DNA of 64,000 nucleotides from an uncultured Aquimarina sp. (GTDB lineage: Bacteria > Bacteroidota > Bacteroidia > Flavobacteriales > Flavobacteriaceae), in NCBI GenBank assembly GCA_947498765.1, contig CANMLG010000004.1, positions 62,001 through 126,000 of the forward strand. The letters run 5' to 3'. Position 1 is the first letter of the stretch, and each line of letters opens with the position of its first letter. Below the pieces are notes generated by a model. The model was given only the letters and a program-made list of their open reading frames with translations. It was not told the DNA's origin and did not search any database. The translations under genes were made by a program, and so were the position numbers. Positions 47,001 to 56,200 of the stretch are shown piece after piece.

Positions 47001-48155
47001 ATGGATAAAGATGATCCATGCGCTGACAATACAGCTATAAATACTATTTATTACCTACCCGGTTCGGATCCTTATTCTTTTTGGGCTACGCTGGCGCTGC
47101 CTTCATGGGTAAAACGTTTCCGAACAAAACAATCACGAGAGGCTTTTGAAAAATTACTATACAAAGAAGCACCAGCATTAGTAGGGCTACATATTTTATG
47201 GTTAAGTCCAAAGGATATGTGCAAGTTCGAAGATGAATACAGAAGATGGATGGAGTGGAAACAAGGCCCAGTAAAAGATGGGAAAGAAGAAGGTCATCAG
47301 TGGTGTGAGCCAGAAAAGGGGGCTCCTATTTGTGCTTTAGTGGATTGCATTAAAACATTAAAATCGGAGCCAGTATGTGAAACATCAGTAGAGAACCAAA
47401 ATGATTGTGATTGTAACTCAAATGAGTTTATAAATGATGATGAATGTTGCTTGCCTAATGATACAGAGGGGACTATATTTTGGTCTTGTTGTGAAACGAT
47501 CCTAACTAATTTACCACAATTTGATGAAGCTCAAGCTTTATTGATGTCATCAACAAAGGAAGATAGTTTAGCAGTAGTAAAAGCCGAAGAGGTATTAGAG
47601 CAAAAAAAGAAAAAAGTTAATGGGACTCCAAAAAATGATGCTTCAAAGATTACTAAAATCATATCCAAACAAGTAATTAAAAAGAAAACAGAAAAAGCGG
47701 CAAAAAAAGGAATAAAAGAGCATGATTTATTGGCTTTAGTCAGAAAAAGAAAACCAAAATATCTTAAAAACATAGAAGTACTTTCAAATGAAGATATGCA
47801 GAAAACGAAAAGTTATGAGCGTACTGTTTTCTTTCTTAAAAATACACCAACATTAACAGCTTATATACAGTTAGTTAACTTTTTTGAACGCTATAGTTTA
47901 CAAAAGGGTAACAATATTGCAGGCTTTTTAGGCTTGCTAAAAAATGCAACTTGGCATTTGCTAGATCAATTAGTAATGAATCAAAAGCAAGAATTAGTTA
48001 CAGGTGATATAGATCTTTTAAAATCCAGCTTAAAAGTACTAAATGAAAAAGGGCTTACGGGGAAAGTAATTTATGAAGAGTGGAATATTGAGGAGGTAAA
48101 GCAAGTAGCCAACACTAAAACGCTTACTCAAATAAAACAATTAGTAAACTCATAA
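41007..48155 (+). CDS. Giant CIS baseplate protein with YegP-like repeats (Afp12-like position)
   Basis: A 2382-aa protein in the Afp12 (gp7-like) slot. The N-terminal ~470 residues carry baseplate-like blocks (GNLAGKIWTDHNAHDPGVTI then LEVLIYALLDLGYKT, LQLKGYLLFYDQLLANYTSQ). Residues about 770-1690 are an array of about 50-residue units, each with two strands, a turn and an Ala-rich helix (for example CHRFVLNDANGNLLFRSNRS and YKWKLNIAGSKLVFEGVGCY). These resemble YegP/DUF1508 domains. The C-terminal third is Cys-rich (NDCDCNSNEFINDDECC) and ends in helices. It is several times larger than typical Afp12; the extra mass might form a baseplate extension. Confidence 0.8.
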   Translation: MGGLLENTAAVIKQNDPDIPEYLDFDRLRREGLEHIGNLAGKIWTDHNAHDPGVTILEVLIYALLDLGYKTNLPFKNLIAQKDNSEKDDNFLTPLEILTINPVSVTDYRKLLIEIDGVRNAWLEIADQEVALYVDQQMDRLTCTPPSTPNEGEEAIFEEAIHVINDREDCLLNKAYEQLFLNGLYKVYIEKEDDVVDEAALKVAVKSFLLEHRNLCEDFIQIEILKPIDFGVCLEVEITLGIDPKKVYSKIIKAVRNYFQPEINYYTLNELLNKGKSIDAIFEGRPYLKESFGFVDTDELEKLEKRNKIHLSDLYAVVLAIEGVQKVKKAHINNGNSSGSIAWIHSLKKDEVPVFLLENSCIDLYSPQGIIKLDKLKVHQSLSFGKKFRLPLTSLDNEIPMGVYHDDLGEFYSIQNDFPVVYGVGEDGLAESATLLRKTQALQLKGYLLFYDQLLANYTSQLANIRSLFSLKSEAEYTEEACKTYFTQLPDSIPGIESLLKFHTTTETQNGSSVVAYPVQNNEAWKNTIALLEAHPRTEFSIGNYCDHQSGLVDLVSFESINKRSIHINQLVDIFFSKKYSIQVLEDRFGCFFVLYPNTSSELLLVGTKRYKSINEAKSEAKNVAFMASTVTGYNLVTDTLRGATQHYFGIAFHPVSYLNVLQELTENKEEYSTRRQLFLDHLLARFGESFTDYTLLQYKGNLSETTLDQKRIADQSSYIKEFADLSRNRGKAFDYLKPAWNTDNVSGFEKRVSLLSGINNYERRNLCNFEVTECHRFVLNDANGNLLFRSNRSYESKEELLLAANKVLVQLRDPKSYKKLEKTLNGFNRSVISRLFSAQASTENIVTTKYNFHQQLTDHKGIEVARSTSLSSETLALKKQGDFIKKGKLQTLKNEDDVSRECRLLPVAREHCFLDAHRLDQNLEIKTLESWKWHIQHPISKEHKMSATAFSSVNEAWENVLNEGALDSYLTQHDSAYKWKLNIAGSKLVFEGVGCYPDKSKATDAWRRAKVLGSDAKNYVVAQQGNQLALKNEKKKIIALALLPEKELKTIIEESTIAFGKRNTKPSIERVADKVGFKVQLNEQDASLISYGVYHSKKEALLALEKAFSLGGDKKNYLQSGDEGNPEYSFLLRDTDGSFLMMPPEHFEIATNRNKALNAVARFIAKNESPVRIKKEPNKYNWSLFNNEGVVLQSTSEFTSRTRAKSDFDKTIAIEALHSCEALCKELLYDYKVVKIPAAFNFIYGNTDADNVFNPLFISSKAYKKVEDAKKAYTEFVDKLPQLTLKETKKSKITREFTLYDKASVVATQFTKSSIPDDITKLAISTSEKASLSEAEQLKKYISNAYVNSETPNSDFTISDMAQDGQISYEWRFLKKNMPLAIHPSLCYEKENALQLKRAICDVIPPIQLKKCPDKPIVICPEMDKDKFHYQVCFNTNEEEEFVLISYVGYKTAEEAEEAWEKEWLEVIIYARNTNQYSKGSKISVVEQYYDPESNACETDAFIAVIPKERKVKEQGQGLIEFYVQLAELFPIYKVEVAEDNDIKVYYKYRVVVKEEERIDVGDCINTHVEEVEGTPLWDSVARFSSIDEAIEAYQHFYVLAGTSNNCRLLCEKGKFYVGLIEVLAESACNFKSEAEAWDNAFPKKLDSCNDCMPGGLREFIYAAEDTQNYIPVCDQDYWKFKIVSPKYYVANHSCWYDDKGDRDEQITTWSSILEGLDWKLFSSGLFFETNEETPVGATPITHLVNSQKEHFKSNCDVVDEIRKCIKICEDQANGKNELKQCIIESIKGFKKKDELIKLFDIDIDAFYALINRFPIYKTTAGYGFRLYWSANDTMVSETGLRPCGCDEDTIPREEDTNTCKEVYPFVSKKYYSCCSEALLEFEKFCQLIADKTYTVECVSKAKYGPYSFQIVDPSRELAYHPQQYNCLQEVEDAIERTKACVDNTGMHLLEHILLRPKHIGECSYSFVLGGDDVLQTKSCLLPICPDYCCEIPWKPDMDKDDPCADNTAINTIYYLPGSDPYSFWATLALPSWVKRFRTKQSREAFEKLLYKEAPALVGLHILWLSPKDMCKFEDEYRRWMEWKQGPVKDGKEEGHQWCEPEKGAPICALVDCIKTLKSEPVCETSVENQNDCDCNSNEFINDDECCLPNDTEGTIFWSCCETILTNLPQFDEAQALLMSSTKEDSLAVVKAEEVLEQKKKKVNGTPKNDASKITKIISKQVIKKKTEKAAKKGIKEHDLLALVRKRKPKYLKNIEVLSNEDMQKTKSYERTVFFLKNTPTLTAYIQLVNFFERYSLQKGNNIAGFLGLLKNATWHLLDQLVMNQKQELVTGDIDLLKSSLKVLNEKGLTGKVIYEEWNIEEVKQVANTKTLTQIKQLVNS

Positions 48156-48156
48156 A

Positions 48157-49821
48157 ATGGCAAATAATCATCTCATAGGAAAACAGATTTTGGAATTGGA
48201 GGTAAAAGCATCCGATCCTGTTTATTCAATGCAGCAACACCTGAGTGAGCTAGTTTGGAATGTTTTGTTACCCGAATTAAATAAATTGTTTGATCGTTTA
48301 GTGAATGAAAATGAAGTAGTAAGTATTGATAGCATCACATTAAATATTGGTGAAATTAACTTAAATAATGCAGCTGGTATAAATGATGTTGTAAACAAAA
48401 TAGTGGCTTTGCTAGCCCGAGAAATTAAAAATAAATTAAAGGAGGTAAAGGGAAATAAAGAAGCTATACCTGGGAGTGCTTCCAAAAATGAAAGGGGGGT
48501 AAATGAACCTTCTTTTCTTCGGGAATTACAATTATCTGCTAAGGAAAAAGAAGCGTATCTTAAGCAATATATGAAAGAAAAGTCAACTGAAAAAGATGCA
48601 GTTGAGGTTACACAGGATAACAATAAACACCAATCCATTAGGAGGTATTATTTTGAACTATGGTTACATTGGTTGCAAAAAGGCACATTTAAATCCTATA
48701 CGATTTTACCTGAAAGCAATTGGTTAGAATTGGTATTGGAAACATTGGCTGTAGATACCAATGCGGTTAGTACATTAAAAAAAGTGGTTGCCAAATATCC
48801 AATGGCTCTACAACGATTAATACTTCAGCATACTACTAAAAATTTAATTTCTATTGTAGAATTATATACGGCAATTTCACAAACAAAGTTAATTCAGTTT
48901 TTTAAAGAGCTGAATGGGCTTTTTAATGAACCCGCATTAAAATTAGTGTTTATTAATTATAGAGCTTTTGAAATTAAAGCTTGGCAATTAATTTTTGAAT
49001 GTGTGATTTTGCAAAGAGAAAAAATGAGCACAATTTCCTTAGGAATACATGTCATTCGTAACTCACAAATTGGACAATCCAAAGACTTGTTTAAAGAACA
49101 TATTGAGCTACATCAAAATAAATATGCTTTTATAAATGTATTGCTTAAAGAAGAACACACTTTTATTTTAAATAAAAGTAAAACAAAAAATAGATCAGAC
49201 TCCGTATACAAAGCCCCTATTTTTAATGAAGGAGCAGAAGTAAAATTGATAAACATACAACATGCCAGTATAGTGGGACAAGAGGGAGACAGTTCTGAAA
49301 AAAGAGTAAGCTTGGATGAATTGCCTCAGTTTTTTAAAAATGCAGGAATTGTTTTGATTCATCCTTTTTTAAAGCATTTGTTTGAAAAATTAGATTTAAT
49401 AACTGGGAGTGAGTTTACTAATTTTTATTGTCAAAGTAAGGCGGTATTAGTAATTCACTTTCTAGCCACAGCTAAAGAAAAAGCTTTTGAATACGAATTG
49501 GTATTACCAAAATTTTTATGCGGAATACCTGCCAATTTACCTGTAGATCATACAATAACGATTACCACAGAAGAAAAAGAAGAGGCGACCAATTTGCTTA
49601 AAGCAGCCATAGATCATTGGGGAGCTTTGGGCGGTACGTCACCCGATGGATTACGAGAAGGTTTTTTAAGTAGAGAAGGTAAATTAGAGAAACAAGAAAC
49701 AGGCTGGAAATTAATAGTAGAAAGAAAAACATTGGATATTTTACTTAATAGACTGCCTTGGAATGTGAGTATCATAAAATTACCATGGATGGAAGAAATA
49801 CTGTATGTAGAGTGGATTTAA
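48157..49821 (+). CDS. CIS tape-measure protein (Afp14-like)
   Basis: A 554-aa protein starting HLIGKQILELEVKASDPVYS and continuing with LVWNVLLPELNKLFDRLVN. The C-terminus (HWGALGGTSPDGLREGFLSR and LLNRLPWNVSIIKLPWMEEI) is typical of the CIS tape-measure family. Such proteins set tail length. It is shorter than many phage tape measures, predicting a relatively short tube if length scales as in other systems. It starts one base after the preceding stop. Confidence 0.9.
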   Translation: MANNHLIGKQILELEVKASDPVYSMQQHLSELVWNVLLPELNKLFDRLVNENEVVSIDSITLNIGEINLNNAAGINDVVNKIVALLAREIKNKLKEVKGNKEAIPGSASKNERGVNEPSFLRELQLSAKEKEAYLKQYMKEKSTEKDAVEVTQDNNKHQSIRRYYFELWLHWLQKGTFKSYTILPESNWLELVLETLAVDTNAVSTLKKVVAKYPMALQRLILQHTTKNLISIVELYTAISQTKLIQFFKELNGLFNEPALKLVFINYRAFEIKAWQLIFECVILQREKMSTISLGIHVIRNSQIGQSKDLFKEHIELHQNKYAFINVLLKEEHTFILNKSKTKNRSDSVYKAPIFNEGAEVKLINIQHASIVGQEGDSSEKRVSLDELPQFFKNAGIVLIHPFLKHLFEKLDLITGSEFTNFYCQSKAVLVIHFLATAKEKAFEYELVLPKFLCGIPANLPVDHTITITTEEKEEATNLLKAAIDHWGALGGTSPDGLREGFLSREGKLEKQETGWKLIVERKTLDILLNRLPWNVSIIKLPWMEEILYVEWI

Positions 49822-49844
49822 CTACAAAATCATAATAAAATAAT

Positions 49845-50534
49845 ATGAAGGACCTATTTAATAATTTAGACTTATTTGAAATTGTACTGTTGTTTTTAGG
49901 GGCCTTTTTATTTCTGCTGCTATGTGGGGCTTTGGTGTATTTTATTGTTAAAAAAGAAGAAATTAAAAAACTATTGTGGTTTTACCCTATTCCAGTAATC
50001 ATGATGGGCTATCCGAGTATAAAAGAGATTAGTGTTAGCATTAAGGAAATTAAAATTCAGAAGGAACGAATAGCCTTAATAGAGCAGGCCGATAATGTAA
50101 TTACACATCCCGATGATACGATAGCTCAAAAAGAATTGATGGTATTGGCTGAAGAATTAGAAAAAAAAGCTTCTTCTACAGAGGATTACAAGTTAGTAGC
50201 CGAAACTTATTTATTGTTAGGAAAAACAGATAAGGCTATTAATTTAACTAATAGAGCAGTAAAGGATAAGCAAGCCGCTTTAGAAGAATTGAAAACTTTA
50301 GAAGCAACGAGTACGGATAGTTTGGTGTTAGAAAATAAAAAAGAAGCATTGGAAAAACTACAAACTATTCAGCATATAAAGGAGGTTGCCGAAACTCAAA
50401 AAAAGATTAGTGTTAATCCATCGGCAATTAATGATACCGTGGTTTTAAAACAACAGATAAGCCGTGTGAAGTGGGAAAACCCTAAGAGTGAGAGGTTTTT
50501 GAGAAAAAGAATGAATACTGTGATTAATAAATAG
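49845..50534 (+). CDS. CIS-cluster membrane-anchored protein, TPR/coiled-coil (unrecognised)
   Basis: A 229-aa protein with one strong hydrophobic helix at about residues 12-37 (IVLLFLGAFLFLLLCGALVY), possibly a second short one at about 43-56 (LLWFYPIPVIMMG), and a Lys/Glu-rich helical domain after it (MVLAEELEKKASSTEDYKLV, AETYLLLGKTDKAINLTNRA) that looks TPR-like. No family is recognised. It lies between the tape-measure gene and the first DUF4157 effector. A membrane anchor in a CIS cluster may connect assembly or release to the envelope, or be unrelated. Confidence 0.75.
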   Translation: MKDLFNNLDLFEIVLLFLGAFLFLLLCGALVYFIVKKEEIKKLLWFYPIPVIMMGYPSIKEISVSIKEIKIQKERIALIEQADNVITHPDDTIAQKELMVLAEELEKKASSTEDYKLVAETYLLLGKTDKAINLTNRAVKDKQAALEELKTLEATSTDSLVLENKKEALEKLQTIQHIKEVAETQKKISVNPSAINDTVVLKQQISRVKWENPKSERFLRKRMNTVINK

Positions 50535-50545
50535 AAAAATAATTA

Positions 50546-52834
50546 GTGCAATTGGAAGCAGCTAAGGCCATACATAAAGGCAGTTCCATAAGTCGCCAAG
50601 TTCAAGAAAAGCGGCAACCTTTCTTTAGAAAAGAAGGGGAGGGTGGTTTTTTTTCTAAATTAAATGAAAGTTCAATTTCTTTTTTTAATCCCAATTCAAT
50701 TCAGCCAAAGCTTACTATTGGTCAACCTAATGATAAGTTTGAAGTAGAAGCGGATGCTATGGCTGATAAAGTAGTACAACGTTTAAATGATCCCAATAGT
50801 GAACCTATTTCGAATACTGGCGCTAGTAGCAGATCATTGCAAACAAAATCAATAGTGCAAAAAAAATGCAGTCATTGCGAGGAAAAAGAAAAATTACAAA
50901 AAAAAGAAGAAGAAATAGAGGGAGACATAGCATTACAGCGTAAACCTATTTTTGAAAGTAATACTACAGAACAGACAGAAGCAGGTATACAACCGAAGCT
51001 AACACCATCGATTCAGACTAAGTGTTCGACCTGTGAGTTAAAGGAAAAATTGCAGAAGAAAGAAATAAATCCATTAAAAAATGTAATTAGTGTACAGGCA
51101 AGTACCGCAAATTCTTCATTAGAAGCTTCACCTGATTTACAAAGTAGGTTGAATTCAAGTAAAGGAAAAGGAAGTGCATTGTCGTCTAGTACACAAGCTA
51201 ATATGGGAGCAGCATTTGGTGCTGATTTTGATAAGGTGAAAGTACACACAGGAAGCGATGCAATTCAAATGAATAAAGCGTTAGGAGCGCAAGCATTTAC
51301 GTATGGAAATGATATTTATTTCAATCAAGGGAAATACGATACCAGTTCAAATACAGGGCAGCATTTGTTAGCACATGAGTTAACGCATACCATTCAGCAA
51401 GGGAGCTCGAAAAGTATTCAACGTAACACGACTAGAGGAGCAGGAGGCTGTGGTCCCCCGCGAGCAGTTGATGAGGATAATAGTGGTGCTAAAGGTGCAG
51501 GTGCTACAGCGCATAGGCAAATTCAATCTTTTTTAACCCCCAGAATATTGGCAGAATTGCCTATTCCTCGGGCAACAAAAACAAATATGGATAATAGAAG
51601 ATGTCAACGGACAGGTATTAACCTTGGTTTTGCTGATTTATTTTCTCTTGGTCAAAGTAATGTTGGTATTGCAGAAATAAAACCTATTGCTTGGGCAAAT
51701 CGATATGCCGTACCTGAATCAGAACATTATATGAGGAGAGGAAGACAGTCAATGGGAAGATATTCAGGGATTGGAAGTTGTAGCAGTAGACGTCAAGGGA
51801 ATGATGATGTAGAATTTGCAGAAGAACGATTAGGGGTTGATAGAAGTAGCCCCGCAAGTTTTTATAAAATTTCAAATATTTTATTAAATGACACTATTAT
51901 AGGAAGATTTGACGGGGATAATAATAGATTATTGAAAGCAAAATTAGTAGCCCCTGGGGCTGTTGGATATTGGTGTACTGGTGAAGGTACAAACACCTAT
52001 ACTTGTGGTGTTTCACAACAGGAAACAGAAGAATATATTGATAGGGTTTTACTACCAGCTCAAGATCTTTTAGATGAATTTTTAGAAGAGAATATAGGTC
52101 GTCCATTGGAAGATTTGATTAATAATTTTTCAATAAATAATGTGTTTTCAGCAGGCCAAGGAGCTGTGTCAGGCCTATATGCACAACAATTAGCAATTAT
52201 TAATAGCATGTTACCTCCAGGGGTTACAGTTCAAATGCTTATTAATACTCTTTTTAGCGAAATAGGACCACACGTTAGACCTGTAATTATAACAATGCTT
52301 AGGAGATTTAAGTCAATTTTAATTAACAGACTCAGATTAGCCATTAGAAGTGTATTAAGAGAGACTATTAGGGAAAGTTTGATTGCTTTATGTGTAGGTG
52401 TGCCAGTAGTAACTTTTGTCCAGTTAATGAATGAGCTTAAAAAACTAATGAAAGAAATGGCAGAGCGTATGCTGCCAGAATTAGCTACAGCAGTGCTTGC
52501 TGCACTTGCAGTAGAAGCAATGGCAGCAATGCTTGGTATACTTCAGCAAATAGTAGTGAATACTGTTGGAGCAATCTTAGAGTTTTTAGGTGTGGTAGGT
52601 GAGTTCATACTAGATATTTTAATGGGAGTGTTAAGAGTTTTAGCAATTCTTTTAATTGCAGTAATGATTATTGGAGTGATTGTACTGGCTTTAGCAGCAC
52701 TAATAACTGCTTTTGACCCTGTTCCAGGTGATGAAGTTGCTTTGGGAGGGCTTGCAGCTGCTCTAGCAACTTTAATTCCTATAGTTTGGTCTTTTGTACT
52801 TAATGGCCCTGAAGGAGGTCCAGAAACAACTTAA
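50546..52834 (+). CDS. DUF4157 CIS effector 1 with nuclease-like motif and hydrophobic tail
   Basis: A 762-aa protein beginning at GTG (50546) or TTG (50552); no ATG is available. Residues 1-90 are a leader shared with effector 2 (PFFRKEGEGGFFSK, QPKLTIGQPNDKFEVEADAM). Two CxxC motifs (CSHC ~109, CSTC ~160) precede DUF4157 (about 197-285), which has the zincin motif HELTH. Next, D364 and E377-x-K379 (GFADLFSLG then AEIKPI) have PD-(D/E)XK spacing, so a nuclease fold is possible. Residues about 590-750 are strongly hydrophobic (VLRVLAILLIAVMIIGVIV), suggesting membrane insertion. DUF4157 proteins are known CIS cargo. A 118-aa gene follows after 12 bp. Confidence 0.8.
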   Translation: MQLEAAKAIHKGSSISRQVQEKRQPFFRKEGEGGFFSKLNESSISFFNPNSIQPKLTIGQPNDKFEVEADAMADKVVQRLNDPNSEPISNTGASSRSLQTKSIVQKKCSHCEEKEKLQKKEEEIEGDIALQRKPIFESNTTEQTEAGIQPKLTPSIQTKCSTCELKEKLQKKEINPLKNVISVQASTANSSLEASPDLQSRLNSSKGKGSALSSSTQANMGAAFGADFDKVKVHTGSDAIQMNKALGAQAFTYGNDIYFNQGKYDTSSNTGQHLLAHELTHTIQQGSSKSIQRNTTRGAGGCGPPRAVDEDNSGAKGAGATAHRQIQSFLTPRILAELPIPRATKTNMDNRRCQRTGINLGFADLFSLGQSNVGIAEIKPIAWANRYAVPESEHYMRRGRQSMGRYSGIGSCSSRRQGNDDVEFAEERLGVDRSSPASFYKISNILLNDTIIGRFDGDNNRLLKAKLVAPGAVGYWCTGEGTNTYTCGVSQQETEEYIDRVLLPAQDLLDEFLEENIGRPLEDLINNFSINNVFSAGQGAVSGLYAQQLAIINSMLPPGVTVQMLINTLFSEIGPHVRPVIITMLRRFKSILINRLRLAIRSVLRETIRESLIALCVGVPVVTFVQLMNELKKLMKEMAERMLPELATAVLAALAVEAMAAMLGILQQIVVNTVGAILEFLGVVGEFILDILMGVLRVLAILLIAVMIIGVIVLALAALITAFDPVPGDEVALGGLAAALATLIPIVWSFVLNGPEGGPETT

Positions 52835-52846
52835 CAATTATGTTTT

Positions 52847-53203
52847 ATGAATACACAGAGATTTATAAGGTTACCTAAAGAATCAATTGTTGGTTTTAAA
52901 ATAGCAACAAGAAAAGAAGTGAATAAAAAGTTGAGTCACCTAGAAGCATTTGATGATACCTTGTTTTTAAGTAGTTTAAAAGCCTTGTTTGGTAAACCAG
53001 ATTTAGTTGGTGATGGTAGATTAACTTATTCAATAAGAGATAAAGAAAATCAAATTGATTTTGAAGCATTTTTAGGTTCGAGTGGACCATCTTATGGAGG
53101 ATATGTGCGTCATTTTGAAAATATTAGTGAGGCTAAGCTTCTGGTTGAAGTTGAAGAAACATTGATAGCATTTGATTTGTATTTAATGAGAATGAATAAA
53201 TAA
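52847..53203 (+). CDS. Small protein between two effectors, candidate immunity/chaperone (unrecognised)
   Basis: A 118-aa soluble protein of mixed alpha/beta character with no signal peptide and no cysteines (for example KLSHLEAFDDTLFLSSLKAL, and FEAFLGSSGPSYGGYVRHFE). I do not recognise a family. The 12-bp gap to effector 1 on its left and the same spacing to effector 2 on its right suggest co-translation. A small soluble protein next to a toxin is often an immunity protein or loading chaperone, but this is inferred from position only. Confidence 0.65.
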   Translation: MNTQRFIRLPKESIVGFKIATRKEVNKKLSHLEAFDDTLFLSSLKALFGKPDLVGDGRLTYSIRDKENQIDFEAFLGSSGPSYGGYVRHFENISEAKLLVEVEETLIAFDLYLMRMNK

Positions 53204-53215
53204 AATATGGAGTAA

Positions 53216-56200
53216 TTGAAAACAGCCGAAGCGTTACATAAAAATAGTGCTGCAACCAATCATATTCAGAAAAAGCAAGAGCCCTTTTTTAAAAAAGAAG
53301 GGCAAGGGGATTTTTTTGCTAAATCGAATGATAATCTAGATTCCTTTTTTGATTCAAACACAATACAAACCAAGTTAACTATTGGTCAACCTAATGATAA
53401 GTACGAAGTTGAAGCAGATACAGTGGCTGATAAAGTTGTACAACGTTTAGCTCACCCGAATGTCAAAGCTGCAGAACAAACAGCTGTTAGTGAAACTATA
53501 TTAAATGGGGAAAATCAAATAGAAAAACGAGGCAATAACATACTACAACAGAAACCCATTTTTGAAAGTAAAATAGAACAATCTGATGTTGAATTACAAA
53601 CGAAACTATCACCTCCATTAATACAAAAAAAATGTAATCAATGCGAAGAGAAAGAAAAGTTGCAAAAAAAAGAAGATCAAGGGATTGAAGAAGAAGGATT
53701 AGAGATACAACAACAACCCATTTTTGAGCATAAAGCTGAACAATCAAAAGTAACTCGGCAAGCAGAATTACAACAATTAAATAAAGGGAAAGAAAATAAT
53801 ATAAGTACAACTCAAAATACATCTACAGATATACAAACAAAAAGTTTAATAAATACTTCTGTAACCGAGGAAAAATTTCAAAAAAAGGAAGAGGAACTTT
53901 TAGAAACCAATGAAGAAATACAGGATAAGTTAAGTGAAACAGAAGTTCCATTACCGCCCGATGATGAAAGTGTACAAACAAAATCTAATGATTCTGTACC
54001 TAAAGTGTCATCAAATTTACAAAGCCGATTAAACTTGAGCAAAGGAGGAGGAAGCGCAATGGGGTCAGAGATCAAAACCTCTATGGGGAGTGCTTTTGGA
54101 ACAGATTTTAATGATGTAAAAATTCATACTGGAAGCGAAGCTGTTCAAATGAGCGATGAACTAGGAGCACAAGCATTTACTCATGGGAATGATATTTATT
54201 TTAATGAAGGAAAGTACAATATAAATAGTACTAGTGGGAAACATTTATTAGCACATGAATTAACCCATACCGTACAGCAAAGAAGTGCTCCCCATGCAAT
54301 CCAAAAGAGTGATGATGAGTTTATTGAACAAGAATTTACAGAAGAAAACCTCCTAGCATATACTTGTGTTGGACTAAAAAGAATCCTTACATCTATTGTT
54401 AAAAATAGTTTTATAACCCTCTTCTCTGTAGAAGATGATTCTCAAGACTTTTTTACAGTATTTATGGAACAGTTTTCCGAATTATTAAATAATTACACAA
54501 ACTTAGATCTCTCAGAAGAAGATATATCGACGATAGAAGGTCGTGCTTGGGAATTATCACAAATAGAAGCTACTTTTAATGAGCTTACCTATAGTTACCC
54601 TACGGCAGTACTTTGGTTAAAAGATTATTTGGGCTTACCCCCCGAAGTGGCCGAAGTTGGAGGGCGTTTATCGTATGGGAATCAGTTTTTTATCAATACG
54701 ATCAGTGCAGATATTACCTATTATTTATTAAACCCATTTGATGGTAGATTTCAAGAAAGTGAATCGTATGTATATTGTCCAGTACTTACTTTAGCTGATT
54801 TACAAACATTTTTTTCAGGATATGTTCAATCTTGGACGACTCATGATGGTTTTATTGAATTAGAATTTATAGGTGCTTTAGAAGGATTAATTGCGCTGCG
54901 AGATGCTTTTTCGGACCCACGGTTAACCGAAGATGAAAGAGTCGCTATTGGTACCGAAATTAGTCGTGTATCTCGTTATATTTTATTGTTAGACCAAGAG
55001 CTAGAACCACTACGTGATACTCTAGAAGCAGGAGAGGAGCGTTTAGAAGCAGAAGGAGCTTCAGAGTTAGAGTTCTTTCTCGATTCAAATGCAGACCGTA
55101 TAGATGCTATTGAAAGTAATGCGGCTACAGAAACGAATACATTAGCAAGTTTAGGTAATGGAATAGAATTACTCCAAAATGAATCTATTGATCAACTAGA
55201 TAATTCACAGTACCCCATTTTTAATGATGGATTAGAGGTTAGTCCGGATGCTGCTTTTCCTGAAACAACAGACGAAACAACCTTAGATATGATGCGTGAT
55301 CTTTCGGATCGTATCGATAGCCAATCAGAGGCATTAGAATCCTTAAGGGAGGAGGTAATTCCGTCTAATCCATCGTACAATTTTGATGAATTTATACAAA
55401 TGTATGATCAGTGGTTCGCCTTCTTTAGCCCAGCTGCACGGGATAGCGATCCTTTTTACCGTCAAATGGATACTTTGATTACAGGCCTTTATGGCTATAT
55501 GGGCTATGCAGGTGTCGAAGGTGGTATTGGACGTGCATTTTTAATGGAACAATTTGCCAATTCTGTTGCAGGGAATTTAGGGGGTGCCAATGGATCATTT
55601 GCTTCAACTATAGGAAGTAATAGGCCTCATAGAAGAGAATCATTAACCGGTACGGCAGAAAATGTCGATTATCAATTCGGCGAATTTTTTGGAAATACAA
55701 ATAGTAGTAGTTCTTTCTCTGGTGAGCAACAGTCTGCGGAAAGAACCTTATCTAGAGAAACCGTAGAGTCAGAAGAAGGATTTAATGAATTGCGCAGAAT
55801 GCGAGAAGCCAGAGCCTCTCGATCGGAGATTGAAGGTGAAGCGATAGAGCGAGGTGTAATGGTTTCTGGAAGAGGAGGGCCTATATATTTATTACCCGAA
55901 GAACGGCATCAAAATTTGTTTAGCTATTTGATGACTACAACGGTTTTAAATCTTAATGGGGAGTACGTTCCTGTTAATGAACAAAGGGTGATGCCCGAAA
56001 ATGTAGCGGAATATTTATTAGCGCAAACGCAACATTATAACACTTTACAAGAGGCACACACCCCAGGTGTTGGTGATGGTACTACACGATTTAGAGGCGT
56101 AGAGTTTGGAGAAGCAGGAAGTACTAATAGATATTTAGAGGGAGGCACAGGAAGTAATACGTCGATTAATGAAGCGACGGAATTACGTAACAATATGTCC

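Noticed and set aside
48222..48638. 138-aa antisense frame
   Set aside because: Overlaps the tape-measure gene throughout; no promoter or family match.
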